DNA from: Candidatus Marinamargulisbacteria bacterium
GTDB taxonomy: Bacteria; Margulisbacteria; Marinamargulisbacteria; UBA817
Assembly: GCA_023262965.1 (NCBI GenBank)
Contig: JALQXX010000004.1
Location: 3,899 to 67,898, forward strand
Reading direction: 5' to 3'
Length of the DNA: 64,000 nucleotides
The notes under the pieces were generated by a model, which saw only the letters and a program-made list of their open reading frames with translations, did not search any database and was not told the DNA's origin. The translations under genes were made by a program, and so were the position numbers. Below, one piece after another: positions 55,260 through 64,000 of the stretch; position 1 is the stretch's first letter; each line of letters opens with the position of its first letter.

Positions 55260-56477
55260 TTGGAGAAAAAAATAAGGTCAATAAACATTCAACTATCACA
55301 AAGAAGCGGCCCCCAACTAGAGACACTCCGTAATCAATCACCTGCTGCAAGCGGCCGCGCTACATCCGCTAATCGGCGTTCCCCATCCCCCAACAGAACG
55401 CTGATACCCACATCCGACTTAATCCAATCCGTTACGACCGAACCGGGCTTTTCCGAGACAGAAAAAATTAAAGCGGTGGATTTAATCAGTCCACCCGGCT
55501 CGTGTGACATGGTCAACGAAGCCACCATTGCAGCACTCACAGGGGTATTAAAGAGCGGTATTCCTTCCGATAAAAAAGTGGCGGTACATATATTATTAAA
55601 ATTACTATATTTGTCAAAAAAAAATGATGAGTTATTATTGTGGTACAAATCCAATATTTTAACAGATGCGAATACCCATTTGATCCCCCTTTTGAATAAT
55701 TCAGAGCCGGATCTTCTGGCAGATATTACCCGTCTCATGATGACCCTCATGACAAAAAATCCCTCCAGTCACGAAAAACTCCTATCCAATGGGTTGACTG
55801 ATGCACTCAACACCATGTTTGAGGATGAACAACGCATAAGCAGTGCTATTAAAATAGCGGTTTTTACATCGGCATTAAATGCGGCGAACACCATTCTAAA
55901 AAAAGATGACACAATTTTAAAAATATTTTACCACGCCATACCCCCTTCAACCGTTTCATGTGATGCAGACACACCATCAATCGCCAGTATTGTGATATTA
56001 GGCAACCTGTGCATGCATCCAGACGTCGCTAAAAAAATTTGTTCCTTGGGGGGCATTGAACTATTGACATGTCTCATCAACAATCAGCAAAATGCCTATG
56101 CGCAATTCAATGCATTGATCGCATTGAATAGCATCATCGTATCGGGATCACCGGATCATGCCATTGTGATTCAAAAGGCCATTGACTGGAATGCGATCCC
56201 CCGCTTATTCAGCAATTTAAATCAACACGTTTTAGAAAGCCCTATGAAACATGAAAAATCCCCCGCGCACTTGATACAGCATGCGCTTCATGCGTTAAAC
56301 ACCATTGTACGCAATGCCAGCGACGATATTACGTCAAGCATAACAGCAATTACCCCACTTCGGAATTGTCTGATTAACTACAGCGCCCATGAATCTGCGA
56401 TTTATTGTGCAGCCGCTAAGGATCTACTGGTATCCTTAAACCTGCTGCCATCGCATGTATCATCCCAACAATTGTAG
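55260..56477 (+). CDS. Armadillo/HEAT-like repeat protein with low-complexity N-terminus
   Basis: A 405-residue protein. Residues 1-50 are Ser/Arg/Pro-rich and disordered (SGRATSANRRSPSPNRT). Residues 80-395 form consecutive three-helix units with armadillo spacing of about 40-45 residues, for example IASIVILGNLCMHPDVAKKI and AQFNALIALNSIIVSGS. No signal peptide. The start is odd: no ATG is near. TTG 55260 has no ribosome site, while GGAG (55262-55265) lies six bases before an in-frame ATA (55272). Armadillo proteins are rare in bacteria and often eukaryote-like; host contact is possible. Function unknown. Confidence 0.7.
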   Translation: MEKKIRSINIQLSQRSGPQLETLRNQSPAASGRATSANRRSPSPNRTLIPTSDLIQSVTTEPGFSETEKIKAVDLISPPGSCDMVNEATIAALTGVLKSGIPSDKKVAVHILLKLLYLSKKNDELLLWYKSNILTDANTHLIPLLNNSEPDLLADITRLMMTLMTKNPSSHEKLLSNGLTDALNTMFEDEQRISSAIKIAVFTSALNAANTILKKDDTILKIFYHAIPPSTVSCDADTPSIASIVILGNLCMHPDVAKKICSLGGIELLTCLINNQQNAYAQFNALIALNSIIVSGSPDHAIVIQKAIDWNAIPRLFSNLNQHVLESPMKHEKSPAHLIQHALHALNTIVRNASDDITSSITAITPLRNCLINYSAHESAIYCAAAKDLLVSLNLLPSHVSSQQL

Positions 56478-56496
56478 ATAGCCCGCCATTAAACTA

Positions 56497-56530
56497 GCCC
56501 CCAGTCGCATTAACGCATGGGGGCATTTGT
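56497..56530 (+). terminator. Hairpin after the armadillo-like gene
   Basis: GCCCCCA (56497-56503) pairs with TGGGGGC (56518-56524), followed by a weak ATTTGT stretch. It separates this gene from the surface-protein operon. Confidence 0.55.
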
Positions 56531-56549
56531 ATCGATAATACCCCCCAGA

Positions 56550-56915
56550 ATGCGATATCTGTATTGGTGTATTATTGGCCTAAGTACCTGCCTGTATGGC
56601 ATTAATTTTGACATCCAAGCCATTCGGGTTGGCCCCAATCCATTGATTCAATCCCGTGATGGCTTGGCGATTAATTATGTCGCGACCATGCCCCATCAAT
56701 CCCATTATTACTTGATTTCCCCCACCGGGGCCATTGTGTGGCAGCACCAGTACGAGGCCAATACCCCCCGTGTGAGCGCTGCGGGGGAATGCCAATTCAA
56801 CCTAATCCCCAATCATGTTCTTCAGGAATTACCCCCGCAATTGTATATTTTGATGAGTCAATTTATAACAGAATCCAAGACCATTCGCCATAAACAATAT
56901 GTCATTCTTAAGTAA
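56550..56915 (+). CDS. Small secreted protein of the surface operon, unknown
   Basis: A 121-residue protein starting at ATG 56550 with a signal peptide (RYLYWCIIGLSTCLYG). The mature part is beta-rich, with HYYLISPTGAIVWQHQYEAN near the middle and a final VIL before the stop. A start 11 codons earlier is possible but less natural, since the hydrophobic core would be deep inside. It overlaps the outer-membrane barrel gene by 17 bases and begins the operon of surface proteins. A periplasmic accessory or assembly role is inference. Confidence 0.6.
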   Translation: MRYLYWCIIGLSTCLYGINFDIQAIRVGPNPLIQSRDGLAINYVATMPHQSHYYLISPTGAIVWQHQYEANTPRVSAAGECQFNLIPNHVLQELPPQLYILMSQFITESKTIRHKQYVILK

Positions 56916-57816
56916 GATTGGCGGCATTCTACTCATCAGTATGGCCGGCTGGGGCTTAACCACTCAAGACACCCCCCTGTTCAACCCCCATCTATCGGCC
57001 ACCAACTTGGGGTTGGGGCAATCCGCAACCGCATCCCAAGAAGGCATCGAATTTATGCTTCAAAATCCCGCCAGCATTACCGATCAGCAAAGCATCGCCT
57101 TTCAGGCCAGTCGGTATTTGGGAATTGACTACAACGCCATGGCCTTTACATTTCCCATATATGGGATCAATCTGGGCATCCATTATTTGGGCGCTTACCT
57201 ACCCAATATTCAACGGTCCATTCGATCCGATAATGATGTGATTGTGAATCTGGACGATACGGTTCCTTATGAATTTCATCATGTATCGGTGTGCTTGGCC
57301 AAACGTTTTTGGGGCGTTTATGTTGGCGTCGGGGCCAATTATCAAATCCTTCGGTTAGATGATCGTCAATTAAACGCACTCAAACAATTTGCTGGCATAC
57401 AGGTATCCTTATTACCAGGACTCACCGCTGGCGCGTCCATTCAAAATTTTTCCAACACCCCCTCATCCGGAAACGCACTTCAATCACCCGATCCCATAAC
57501 CGCGCTGGGGGTATCCGTAGACATATCCCCTCAAACACGGATGAATATTGCGATTATTCACAATAAAAATACAATTGCCACACACCCCACCTTGCATTAC
57601 GGTATTTCGCATTATATTACCGACTATTTGCCCATTCGATTGGGATTGGATCACAATCGATTCAGTGCCGGCCTTGGATTTAGCATGGAGCCCCTTCATA
57701 TTAACGTCGGTTGGGCCCAATCCATTGATGCCATCACCGAAAATCAATGGATGATGGGCATTGTATACGATATATCCACCACACCATTGTCTAAAAAATT
57801 CATTCAACAACCATAG
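56899..57816 (+). CDS. Outer-membrane beta-barrel protein, PorV/FadL-like
   Basis: A 305-residue exported protein with a signal peptide (residues 1-22). The motif NLGLGQSATASQEGIEFMLQ followed by NPA is the N-terminal signature of PorV/PorQ/UPF0164-type barrels, which normally read GMGGA...A...NPA. Amphipathic strands continue to the end (FSAGLGFSMEPLHINVGWAQ, QWMMGIVYDIS). It overlaps the preceding secreted protein and precedes the giant fibre gene, so it may anchor or export the fibres, as PorV does for type IX cargo. No type IX secretion gene is in view. Confidence 0.75.
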   Translation: MSFLSKIGGILLISMAGWGLTTQDTPLFNPHLSATNLGLGQSATASQEGIEFMLQNPASITDQQSIAFQASRYLGIDYNAMAFTFPIYGINLGIHYLGAYLPNIQRSIRSDNDVIVNLDDTVPYEFHHVSVCLAKRFWGVYVGVGANYQILRLDDRQLNALKQFAGIQVSLLPGLTAGASIQNFSNTPSSGNALQSPDPITALGVSVDISPQTRMNIAIIHNKNTIATHPTLHYGISHYITDYLPIRLGLDHNRFSAGLGFSMEPLHINVGWAQSIDAITENQWMMGIVYDISTTPLSKKFIQQP

Positions 57817-57895
57817 CCATAATCCCCTACCATGTTTAACCACAACCCAAATCGGGAATAAATCCAATAATGATTGTTAACGTATTGATAAACAA

Positions 57896-60800
57896 ATGAA
57901 CCAAAATAAAATTGTATTGCTGGTAATCCTGACCCTACTATCTTTTGGTATTTGGAGCGCGTCGCCATCAACCATGGTGGTTCAGGCCCGTGTCTTTGTG
58001 AATGGGGTTAGCAATTATACGGGGACACTGGATATGATTATTGGTATTTACCATCCAGACAACGACACCGATTCACTTTGGTCCGAGAAGCAATCCCGTA
58101 TTCCAATTACCAATGGCCAATTTTCCACCGTTATCGGCCAAACAAACCCCATTGACCCAGCCATTTTTGATAATCTGGATTTGCGTATTGGGTTTGCCCC
58201 TTACCAAAACAATCAACCATTAGCCCCCACATTTATCGACTTAAAGTCAACCCCATACGCCTTTCATAGCGAACGCGCCAATTATGCCAATCGATTGGCC
58301 AATGAAAGCCTACTTAAATTGGATGAAACAAACCTGCGTGTGGGTATTAATACGGAAGACCCCGCGTATACCCTGGATGTGAATGGCACGGTGAATGCCA
58401 CCGAATTTATTGGGGATGGATCCCAACTGACCAATATTCAAATATCCGATGAACGGCTTGTTTGGTCGCAATCCGATACCCCTGGCGATATTTATTACGA
58501 TGGCGGCAATGTCGGGATTAATACCGACACGCCCTCGGCGTTTTTAGAGGTTAGTGGGAATGCGGTTATTAGCGGCAATTTAACCGTTTTGGGAACCCTC
58601 AATGCCACGTATTTAAAAGGCGATGGATCCTTTATTACCAATTTAAATGCCAATGAATTGTCATCTGGAACACTGCATAGCGATCGATTGGTTGGCGACT
58701 ACCCCAATATTACTGGTCTGGGAACCATCACCAGCGGAACATGGCAAGCAACGCGCATTGACAATGCGTATATTGATCCCACATTAACCTTAGATGGCGC
58801 CACATTGAAAGGGGAAAATTTTGTATCTGGCAATATAACGCTTTTGGGGTCAACCATTATTACGGGCAATCATACCTTAGCGATTGAATCGCCCTCATGG
58901 AATATTGAGGCCGACGGCCGTTTAACCGTAGCTTCCTTGCGCGTGGGTAAAACCACCCTATCAACCAATGGCATTCACAGTGAGTCGAGCAATGGTTTTT
59001 CGATATCCACTGGGGAATCCATTGTGTTTCTATCACCTACTGGATCAATTGGTATCAATACACGGGCGCCTGCTGCTGAATTTCATGTCAATGGGGGGCT
59101 TTTATTGGGGGATTCGGCCGTTGAATCCAATGGAATGATTCGATTCAAGGAGAACCAATTTCAGGGGTTTCGAAACAATGAATGGGTTCAATTGGATTAT
59201 GTCGCTGATTTTGATCCGCATGCGCTACATGCCGAAGGTGATAAAACTAAAAATGTCGTGTACGTAACATCGAAAGGCAATGTCGGTATTGGGGGCATTT
59301 CACCCGACAATATTACCGATCATCTAACCACCAGCGGAAACGTTGTTTTCAAAGGCTATTCGCTGGGCAGTGAATTGCCGGATTTATCGGTCCGTGGAAC
59401 CGGAACACGGTTAATATGGTATCCCAAAAAAACCGCCTTTCGTGCCGGATTTGCCGATACGGATGAATGGGATGATGCCAATATTGGGATTAACAGTGTG
59501 GTATTTGGGCATTCTGGAAAAGCGGATGCCGAAAACACAACCATTATTGGCGGACAATCCAATACCAATAGCGGGAAATCCAGCGTTATTGTTGGTGGAT
59601 CGTCCAATACCATTCGCGACGGCGTCACATTTTCGACGATTATTGGCGGGGGGTCTTCTTCGGAGGGCGGGAATACCATTGAATCCGGCAATTTTAGCAC
59701 CATTGTTTCGGGACATTCGAATACAATACGTGGCAATTACGCCACAATACTGGGCGGTAGTAACAACACCGTTAATGCAGACTATAGTGTTGCGATGGGA
59801 AGCAACATTACCATTGCCCATCCCGGAACCATTATTTTTTCGGATGGACAAGAGAAACGTGAATCAACCAGCCCTTTTCAATTTTTAATTTTTGCCGAGG
59901 GCAATGTCGGTATCAATCGATTGCCCCAACCCGATGTCACCCTATCCGTATACGGCCCCGTTGAAGCCACGTATTTTATTGGAGATGGTAGTCAATTAAC
60001 CAATATTTCTGCCATCCAGCTTGACGGGCATAGTACATCGTTACATTCTACACCTGGACATATTTACGTAAGCGACAATGAGGGTTATTTACCCGAGGGC
60101 AGTGTATCGGGACTCTCCATTAAAGACGAAAGCATTACCGCCGCAGACATTCAAAATGAATCGATATCCGGCGATAAATTAGTGCCGTATGCCATTACAC
60201 GATCCAAGATTCAAGACGGCGCTATTACAGCCGAAAAAATCGCCAACGATGCTATTACAACCGAAAAAATCCAAAATAATGCCATTACATCGGAGCATAT
60301 CCGGGATGGTAGCATTGTATCAAAAAATATCGCCGATAATGCCGTTACCACCCGTCATATTGTAAACAAGGCCGTCACCAATGAAAAGCTGGCCTTAAAT
60401 ACCATTGATTCGAGTCGAATTGTGGATGAGAGCATTACCTCAAGCGATATTGCCGTTGGCGCCATTACCAGTGTCAACATTGCGGTAAACGCTATTCAAT
60501 CGCATCATATTGCTAGCGAAACCGTTGGCCCCGATAATATTGCCAACAACGCTATTCAAATGCAACACATTAGCGAACGTGCGATTGAAAATCGTCATCT
60601 GGCCGATGGTAGCGTCGATACAACGCACATTGTGAATGAATCCATTACATCGGAGCATATTGCCCCCAATGCCATTCAGGGCATTCACATTGACGACGCT
60701 ACCATCACAAATGATCGCATTGCCGATAACAGCATTGTGAGTGCCAAAATTGCAGAAAATGCCATTGAGGGTACGCATTTGCCCGATAACATTATTGAAG

Positions 60801-62779
60801 CACGTCACGTGTCGGATAGTGCCATTGTAGAACGCCACATTGCTTCTGGAACAATCGACGGCACGCGATTAGCAGACAATGCGATTGTACCCGCAAATAT
60901 CGCCGACAAGGCCATTACTTCTGACAAATTAGCATTGACCGCCCCCCTGATTACATCAGAGCATATTATTGATGGCACCATTACGAGCGCCGATCTTGCG
61001 GATGGCGCGATTGAAGCAATTAATATTGCGGATAATAGCATTGGGGGAGATGCCATTGCATTAAATAGCTTGTCCGGATCACACATTCAAGAGAATGCCA
61101 TAACCAGTGATAAAATTGAAGATTTATCGATTACAGCCGACGATATTGCCGATGACGCCATCGATGCCGCTATTGCTGTTGCTGTTGGGACCATCACCTC
61201 CGATAAAATCCTAGACGGCACCATTAAAAACGAGGATATTGCCAATGATGCTATTGATTCGCGTTTGATTGCCGATGGATCCATACCCTGGGAAAAATTA
61301 ACCACCGATCCACTCCCCGTGGATCGTATTGCCCCCAATTCCATACCGGGAACCGCCCTACAAGACGGGTCCATTGATGGCAGTAAAATCACCGACGAAT
61401 CGATTACATCCGATAAATTAGCCGATGGGTCTATTTCGGTCAATGCCTTGGATGGCGTCTTAAGTGTCGATAAAGGAGGTACCGGCTTAACCAATTTGGA
61501 TGGATTAGCCAACGCCATTTTGTACGGCAAATCACTGACAACCGGCGAAACCATCATTGCCGGCGATAGTTCCTATATGTACTGGGATGACACCAACCAT
61601 TTTATGGGAATCAATACCAAAAACCCCCTAGCCACACTTCATGTTAAGGGCAATATTTTAACGGAAAATGGCGGCGTTTATTTTGGTAATCTCAGTCAAT
61701 CCATTAGCTTTGGTGAAAATGATAACGGCGAGGGATTTATTATTATTGGCCCTAATCTTGACGCTACATCCCCCACCGTTACAGCGGCTACAGACCCTTT
61801 AGGCACCCTTAAAGCCAAAAAAATATATGTATCCGACCAATTGGGAATTGGTACATCCGACCCTAAAAATAGCTTGGATATTGGTGGGGAAAACGCCAGT
61901 ATGGCCATTGGATCGGGTTTTGCAGGACAAAAAAGAGCCCCTAATAATGGATTGATTGTAGAAGGCTTTGTAGGAATCGGCACCGCCGAACCTCAATCCC
62001 AATTGGATGTAAATGGCAGCATTTATGCCAAAACCATTGTCGGCACATCCACCGACCCTGATGGCGGCATTGGCATACACGGAATCGGTGGGGCTATTGG
62101 CATTCAATCCCTTGGCGCACAAACGGGCATTACTGTGAATGCCAGTCAGATTGGCATTCGTGCTGAATCCGATGAAATTGGGATTCAAAGTACCATTACT
62201 AATGTCACATCCCCTTCAAAAGGGGTTCATGCCACATTAAAAAATGGGGATACCACACTGGTTGAAGGGGTTGTTGGGTATCTCGAAAATGGCATTGCGG
62301 CATCTATTTATGGAACCTCACAATCATCGAACGATGGAAATTGGGCTGGTTATTTTGATGGACCGGTTTTTTTATCGGACAAATTGGGTATTGGACTCCG
62401 TGCGGATGAATCCCCTCAGGCCGCATTACATGTTAAAGGCAACAGTATTATTGAGGGACCAATCTATACGTCGTATGGCACATTGGAGGCATCAAGCACC
62501 CCTATTGACTGGAATGCTCAAAGCAAATATCACATCAGCAATTGCCGCACTGAAAACAACGTCACATTCACCGATCCAGAAAATGACGGCATGTATGTGT
62601 TCACTATTTTAGTAACCAGTACCAATGACGCCTGTAAAATTACATTCCCCGACACCGTAAAGTGGGAAAAAGGTATAAAACCCGGTACATTACCCACAAA
62701 AACACATGCTTTTTCATTACTTGCTCATGTTCACGATACCGGAACCGATTATTACGCCATTGGCCCTGTGGAATTTTAA
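57896..62779 (+). CDS. Giant secreted fibre-like protein with decapeptide repeats
   Basis: A 1627-residue exported protein. Residues 1-22 are a signal peptide. Residues 25-130 are a beta domain ending STPYAFHSERA. From about 148, phage-tail-like modules recur: LRVGINTEDPAYTLDVNG, FIGDGSQLTN and LSSGTLHSDRL. Residues about 535-642 contain glycine/asparagine-rich head-like repeats (NTTIIGGQSNTNSG, NYATILGGSNNTVN). Residues 746-1187 are about 44 decapeptides of consensus (A/S/T)ITSxKIADN. More GIGTxxPxxxLxVxG modules follow. The C-terminal 100 residues are a beta domain with two Cys. No S74 autoprocessing motif was recognised. Cell-surface adhesin or filament is the best guess. It sits in an operon with a PorV-like barrel. 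Confidence 0.85.
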   Translation: MNQNKIVLLVILTLLSFGIWSASPSTMVVQARVFVNGVSNYTGTLDMIIGIYHPDNDTDSLWSEKQSRIPITNGQFSTVIGQTNPIDPAIFDNLDLRIGFAPYQNNQPLAPTFIDLKSTPYAFHSERANYANRLANESLLKLDETNLRVGINTEDPAYTLDVNGTVNATEFIGDGSQLTNIQISDERLVWSQSDTPGDIYYDGGNVGINTDTPSAFLEVSGNAVISGNLTVLGTLNATYLKGDGSFITNLNANELSSGTLHSDRLVGDYPNITGLGTITSGTWQATRIDNAYIDPTLTLDGATLKGENFVSGNITLLGSTIITGNHTLAIESPSWNIEADGRLTVASLRVGKTTLSTNGIHSESSNGFSISTGESIVFLSPTGSIGINTRAPAAEFHVNGGLLLGDSAVESNGMIRFKENQFQGFRNNEWVQLDYVADFDPHALHAEGDKTKNVVYVTSKGNVGIGGISPDNITDHLTTSGNVVFKGYSLGSELPDLSVRGTGTRLIWYPKKTAFRAGFADTDEWDDANIGINSVVFGHSGKADAENTTIIGGQSNTNSGKSSVIVGGSSNTIRDGVTFSTIIGGGSSSEGGNTIESGNFSTIVSGHSNTIRGNYATILGGSNNTVNADYSVAMGSNITIAHPGTIIFSDGQEKRESTSPFQFLIFAEGNVGINRLPQPDVTLSVYGPVEATYFIGDGSQLTNISAIQLDGHSTSLHSTPGHIYVSDNEGYLPEGSVSGLSIKDESITAADIQNESISGDKLVPYAITRSKIQDGAITAEKIANDAITTEKIQNNAITSEHIRDGSIVSKNIADNAVTTRHIVNKAVTNEKLALNTIDSSRIVDESITSSDIAVGAITSVNIAVNAIQSHHIASETVGPDNIANNAIQMQHISERAIENRHLADGSVDTTHIVNESITSEHIAPNAIQGIHIDDATITNDRIADNSIVSAKIAENAIEGTHLPDNIIEARHVSDSAIVERHIASGTIDGTRLADNAIVPANIADKAITSDKLALTAPLITSEHIIDGTITSADLADGAIEAINIADNSIGGDAIALNSLSGSHIQENAITSDKIEDLSITADDIADDAIDAAIAVAVGTITSDKILDGTIKNEDIANDAIDSRLIADGSIPWEKLTTDPLPVDRIAPNSIPGTALQDGSIDGSKITDESITSDKLADGSISVNALDGVLSVDKGGTGLTNLDGLANAILYGKSLTTGETIIAGDSSYMYWDDTNHFMGINTKNPLATLHVKGNILTENGGVYFGNLSQSISFGENDNGEGFIIIGPNLDATSPTVTAATDPLGTLKAKKIYVSDQLGIGTSDPKNSLDIGGENASMAIGSGFAGQKRAPNNGLIVEGFVGIGTAEPQSQLDVNGSIYAKTIVGTSTDPDGGIGIHGIGGAIGIQSLGAQTGITVNASQIGIRAESDEIGIQSTITNVTSPSKGVHATLKNGDTTLVEGVVGYLENGIAASIYGTSQSSNDGNWAGYFDGPVFLSDKLGIGLRADESPQAALHVKGNSIIEGPIYTSYGTLEASSTPIDWNAQSKYHISNCRTENNVTFTDPENDGMYVFTILVTSTNDACKITFPDTVKWEKGIKPGTLPTKTHAFSLLAHVHDTGTDYYAIGPVEF
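60131..61455 (+). repeat. Array of about 44 diverged 30-bp units coding decapeptides
   Basis: Isoleucine or leucine recurs every five residues (AITSEHIRDG, SIVSKNIADN, AIENRHLADG). The DNA is strongly diverged between copies while the hydrophobic positions are kept, showing selection for structure. Confidence 0.85.
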
Positions 62780-62781
62780 TT

Positions 62782-64000
62782 ATGAATCGATTGACCCCAT
62801 ACACACAATCCATGTGGCGCACTATTTTAGTGGGATTGATCGCCCTAACGATTCCTATTGTTGCCAGTGCCCCCAATCGTATGGCTATGGATGCCTTTAT
62901 TGTAACAACCGATACAGCCACTGGTAACCCCGCCCCGCTACGGGGAACCCTCGCCATTATGTTTGAATTAATTACACCCGATGAAACCTCGGTTTTTAAA
63001 ACCAGCCAAGTTGTCATCGCCACAAATGGACTGGTGCATATGACTATTGATGACGCTACCTTGCCGGTCCATTTATTTGAAACAACCGCTTTGAATATCC
63101 GATTGACGGTATCGGAAGTAACCGACGATAGCCGAACCACACTCACCAATCCCCCTGTGGAAAATGGTGAAACCCTGATTATTCCCCTTCATCGTGCTAG
63201 CTATGTCCTATACAGCAATGCCGCTACCACTACGGACGCGTTTAATACCATCATCTCTCTAAATCACGATACAAACACCATTGGTATCAACACCGATCCC
63301 ATGGATGCGTATCGTCTCACTATAAAAGGCACCGCTAAAGCAACTGCATGGATTGGTGATGGCTCTAAATTAACGAATTTGGGCTATACCAAATGGGAAA
63401 AATACCCAAAGCATACGAGCTATACCCGTGGGAGAGTGGGTATTGGTACGAATACACCCACGCACCCCTTAAGCGTTAGTGGGAATACCGTGATCTCGCA
63501 ACCAATTATCATCGATTCCCCCCCATTGGCCGTTGTTCAAGATACATTATGGGCAACCATTCGCGGAGACGCCCAAGACATTTCATCATTCAACGCCACG
63601 AATGTATCCACCGGCACTGTGTCAGCCGATCGATTATTTGGAAAGTACCCCACATTAACCGGCACCGGCACCATCACAACGGGCACATGGAATGGCCATA
63701 TGATTATGGACGATTATATTGGAAATGATTTGGAGCTGACCAGCAGCACTCTTCTATCCCCCAACCTATCGGGCACACTTAATCGGCGTGTGGCTATCAA
63801 AATAACCTCCCACTCCAATACATTTCCCATTGAATGGCATTCCAAAAACTGGTCGCTATCGGACACCAGTGTTATGAGCGCCGTTTCTGTGGGCGACGTA
63901 TCATTAACAGAAACCGAATTGACCGGCACCGAACCAAAATCCCTATCGATTACAGGCGACACAATACCCAGCATTACTCTAGACGCCTTGGGGGGAATTG
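62782..64000 (+). CDS. Second fibre-like surface protein, N-terminal part (runs off the right edge)
   Basis: The frame opens at ATG 62782, two bases after the giant protein's stop, and stays open to the window end (406 codons). A signal peptide (TILVGLIALTIPIVASA) is followed by a beta domain like those at 57896 and 442, ending LHRASYVLYSNA. Tail-like modules follow: AWIGDGSKLTNL, RVGIGTNTPTHPLSVSGN, STGTVSADRLFGKYPTLTGT. The organisation copies the first 450 residues of the giant protein, so the two are tandem paralogues. Whether it also carries decapeptide repeats cannot be seen. Likely the same surface structure. Confidence 0.78.
   Translation, partial: MNRLTPYTQSMWRTILVGLIALTIPIVASAPNRMAMDAFIVTTDTATGNPAPLRGTLAIMFELITPDETSVFKTSQVVIATNGLVHMTIDDATLPVHLFETTALNIRLTVSEVTDDSRTTLTNPPVENGETLIIPLHRASYVLYSNAATTTDAFNTIISLNHDTNTIGINTDPMDAYRLTIKGTAKATAWIGDGSKLTNLGYTKWEKYPKHTSYTRGRVGIGTNTPTHPLSVSGNTVISQPIIIDSPPLAVVQDTLWATIRGDAQDISSFNATNVSTGTVSADRLFGKYPTLTGTGTITTGTWNGHMIMDDYIGNDLELTSSTLLSPNLSGTLNRRVAIKITSHSNTFPIEWHSKNWSLSDTSVMSAVSVGDVSLTETELTGTEPKSLSITGDTIPSITLDALGGI

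Noticed and set aside
59356-59888. Overlapping long frames on both strands inside the fibre gene
   Set aside because: They lie within a strongly coding repeat-rich frame, lack ribosome sites and have composition expected of shadow frames.
60131-61455. CRISPR or non-coding satellite
   Set aside because: The repeats are coding, diverged at DNA level, and conserved only at protein level.
57896-62779. Prophage tail-fibre gene
   Set aside because: The protein has a signal peptide, and no phage structural, packaging or integrase genes are near. Tail-like modules also occur in cellular surface proteins.

Overview
The window is a gene-dense bacterial chromosome segment with 59 protein genes, two of them cut by the window edges. 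No tRNA, rRNA, CRISPR array, insertion sequence or prophage was recognised, and no gap between genes exceeds about 180 bases. TGA works as a normal stop: many start/stop overlaps read ATGA or GTGA. The cell is diderm. Evidence is an Mla-type lipid transporter, two outer-membrane barrel proteins, a lipoprotein, RseP, and secreted fibre-like proteins. The Mla locus is mlaE-mlaF-mlaD only, and MlaD appears to carry its own C-terminal beta-barrel. I recall that layout from diderm Terrabacteria such as Veillonella. With the general gene content, this makes an uncultured diderm Terrabacteria lineage such as Margulisbacteria a plausible but unproven source.

Layout. 1-442 holds the 5' end of a secreted surface protein (minus strand). 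536-6613 holds glyQ-glyS, then DAHP synthase, a DRTGG/BioD-like ATPase and a polyprenyl diphosphate synthase in overlapping order. 6597-8061 holds gcvH, a TPR protein and a DUF2177 membrane protein. 8067-10272 (minus) is a porin / FMN-binding / PepSY membrane operon behind a Fur-like palindrome. 10416-17219 holds a GNAT, an ABC-F ATPase, clpB, ribosomal protein L25 and the primary sigma factor. 17349-21813 holds mlaEFD-pyrF and convergent fbp. 21924-29718 holds a 41-residue gene, a membrane protein, aroE, thiC, a large unknown, bioB, sodB and a peroxiredoxin. 29824-34595 is a membrane-lipid operon: FAD oxidoreductase, a DUF1365-cyclopropane synthase fusion, DUF1295 and a secreted protein. 34549-41869 holds a lipoprotein, rpmG, then rseP-tkt-ftsE-ftsX-ppiD-like. 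41906-53471 holds a HEAT-like protein, a shikimate kinase, miaB-mtaB, a PP2C phosphatase with a 12-bp minisatellite, hemB-proA-aldo/keto reductase, a DCC protein, and SPOR-maf-mreB. 53461-56477 holds a putative gluzincin protease divergent from an armadillo-like protein. 56550-64000 is a surface-protein operon: a small secreted protein, a PorV-like barrel, a 1627-residue fibre protein with about 44 decapeptide repeats, and a second, truncated fibre protein.

Two initiation styles are visible. Some genes have a clear Shine-Dalgarno. Many others have a -10 or extended -10 hexamer ending only 6-10 bases before the start codon, which predicts leaderless or nearly leaderless mRNAs. Convergent neighbours repeatedly overlap at their 3' ends. 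The most interesting items are the MlaD-barrel fusion, the decapeptide-repeat surface operon, the leaderless promoter pattern, the Fur-like-box flavin/porin operon, the DUF1365-Cfa fusion, and the eukaryote-like PP2C, armadillo and gluzincin genes. All calls come from reading the sequence; no database search was run.
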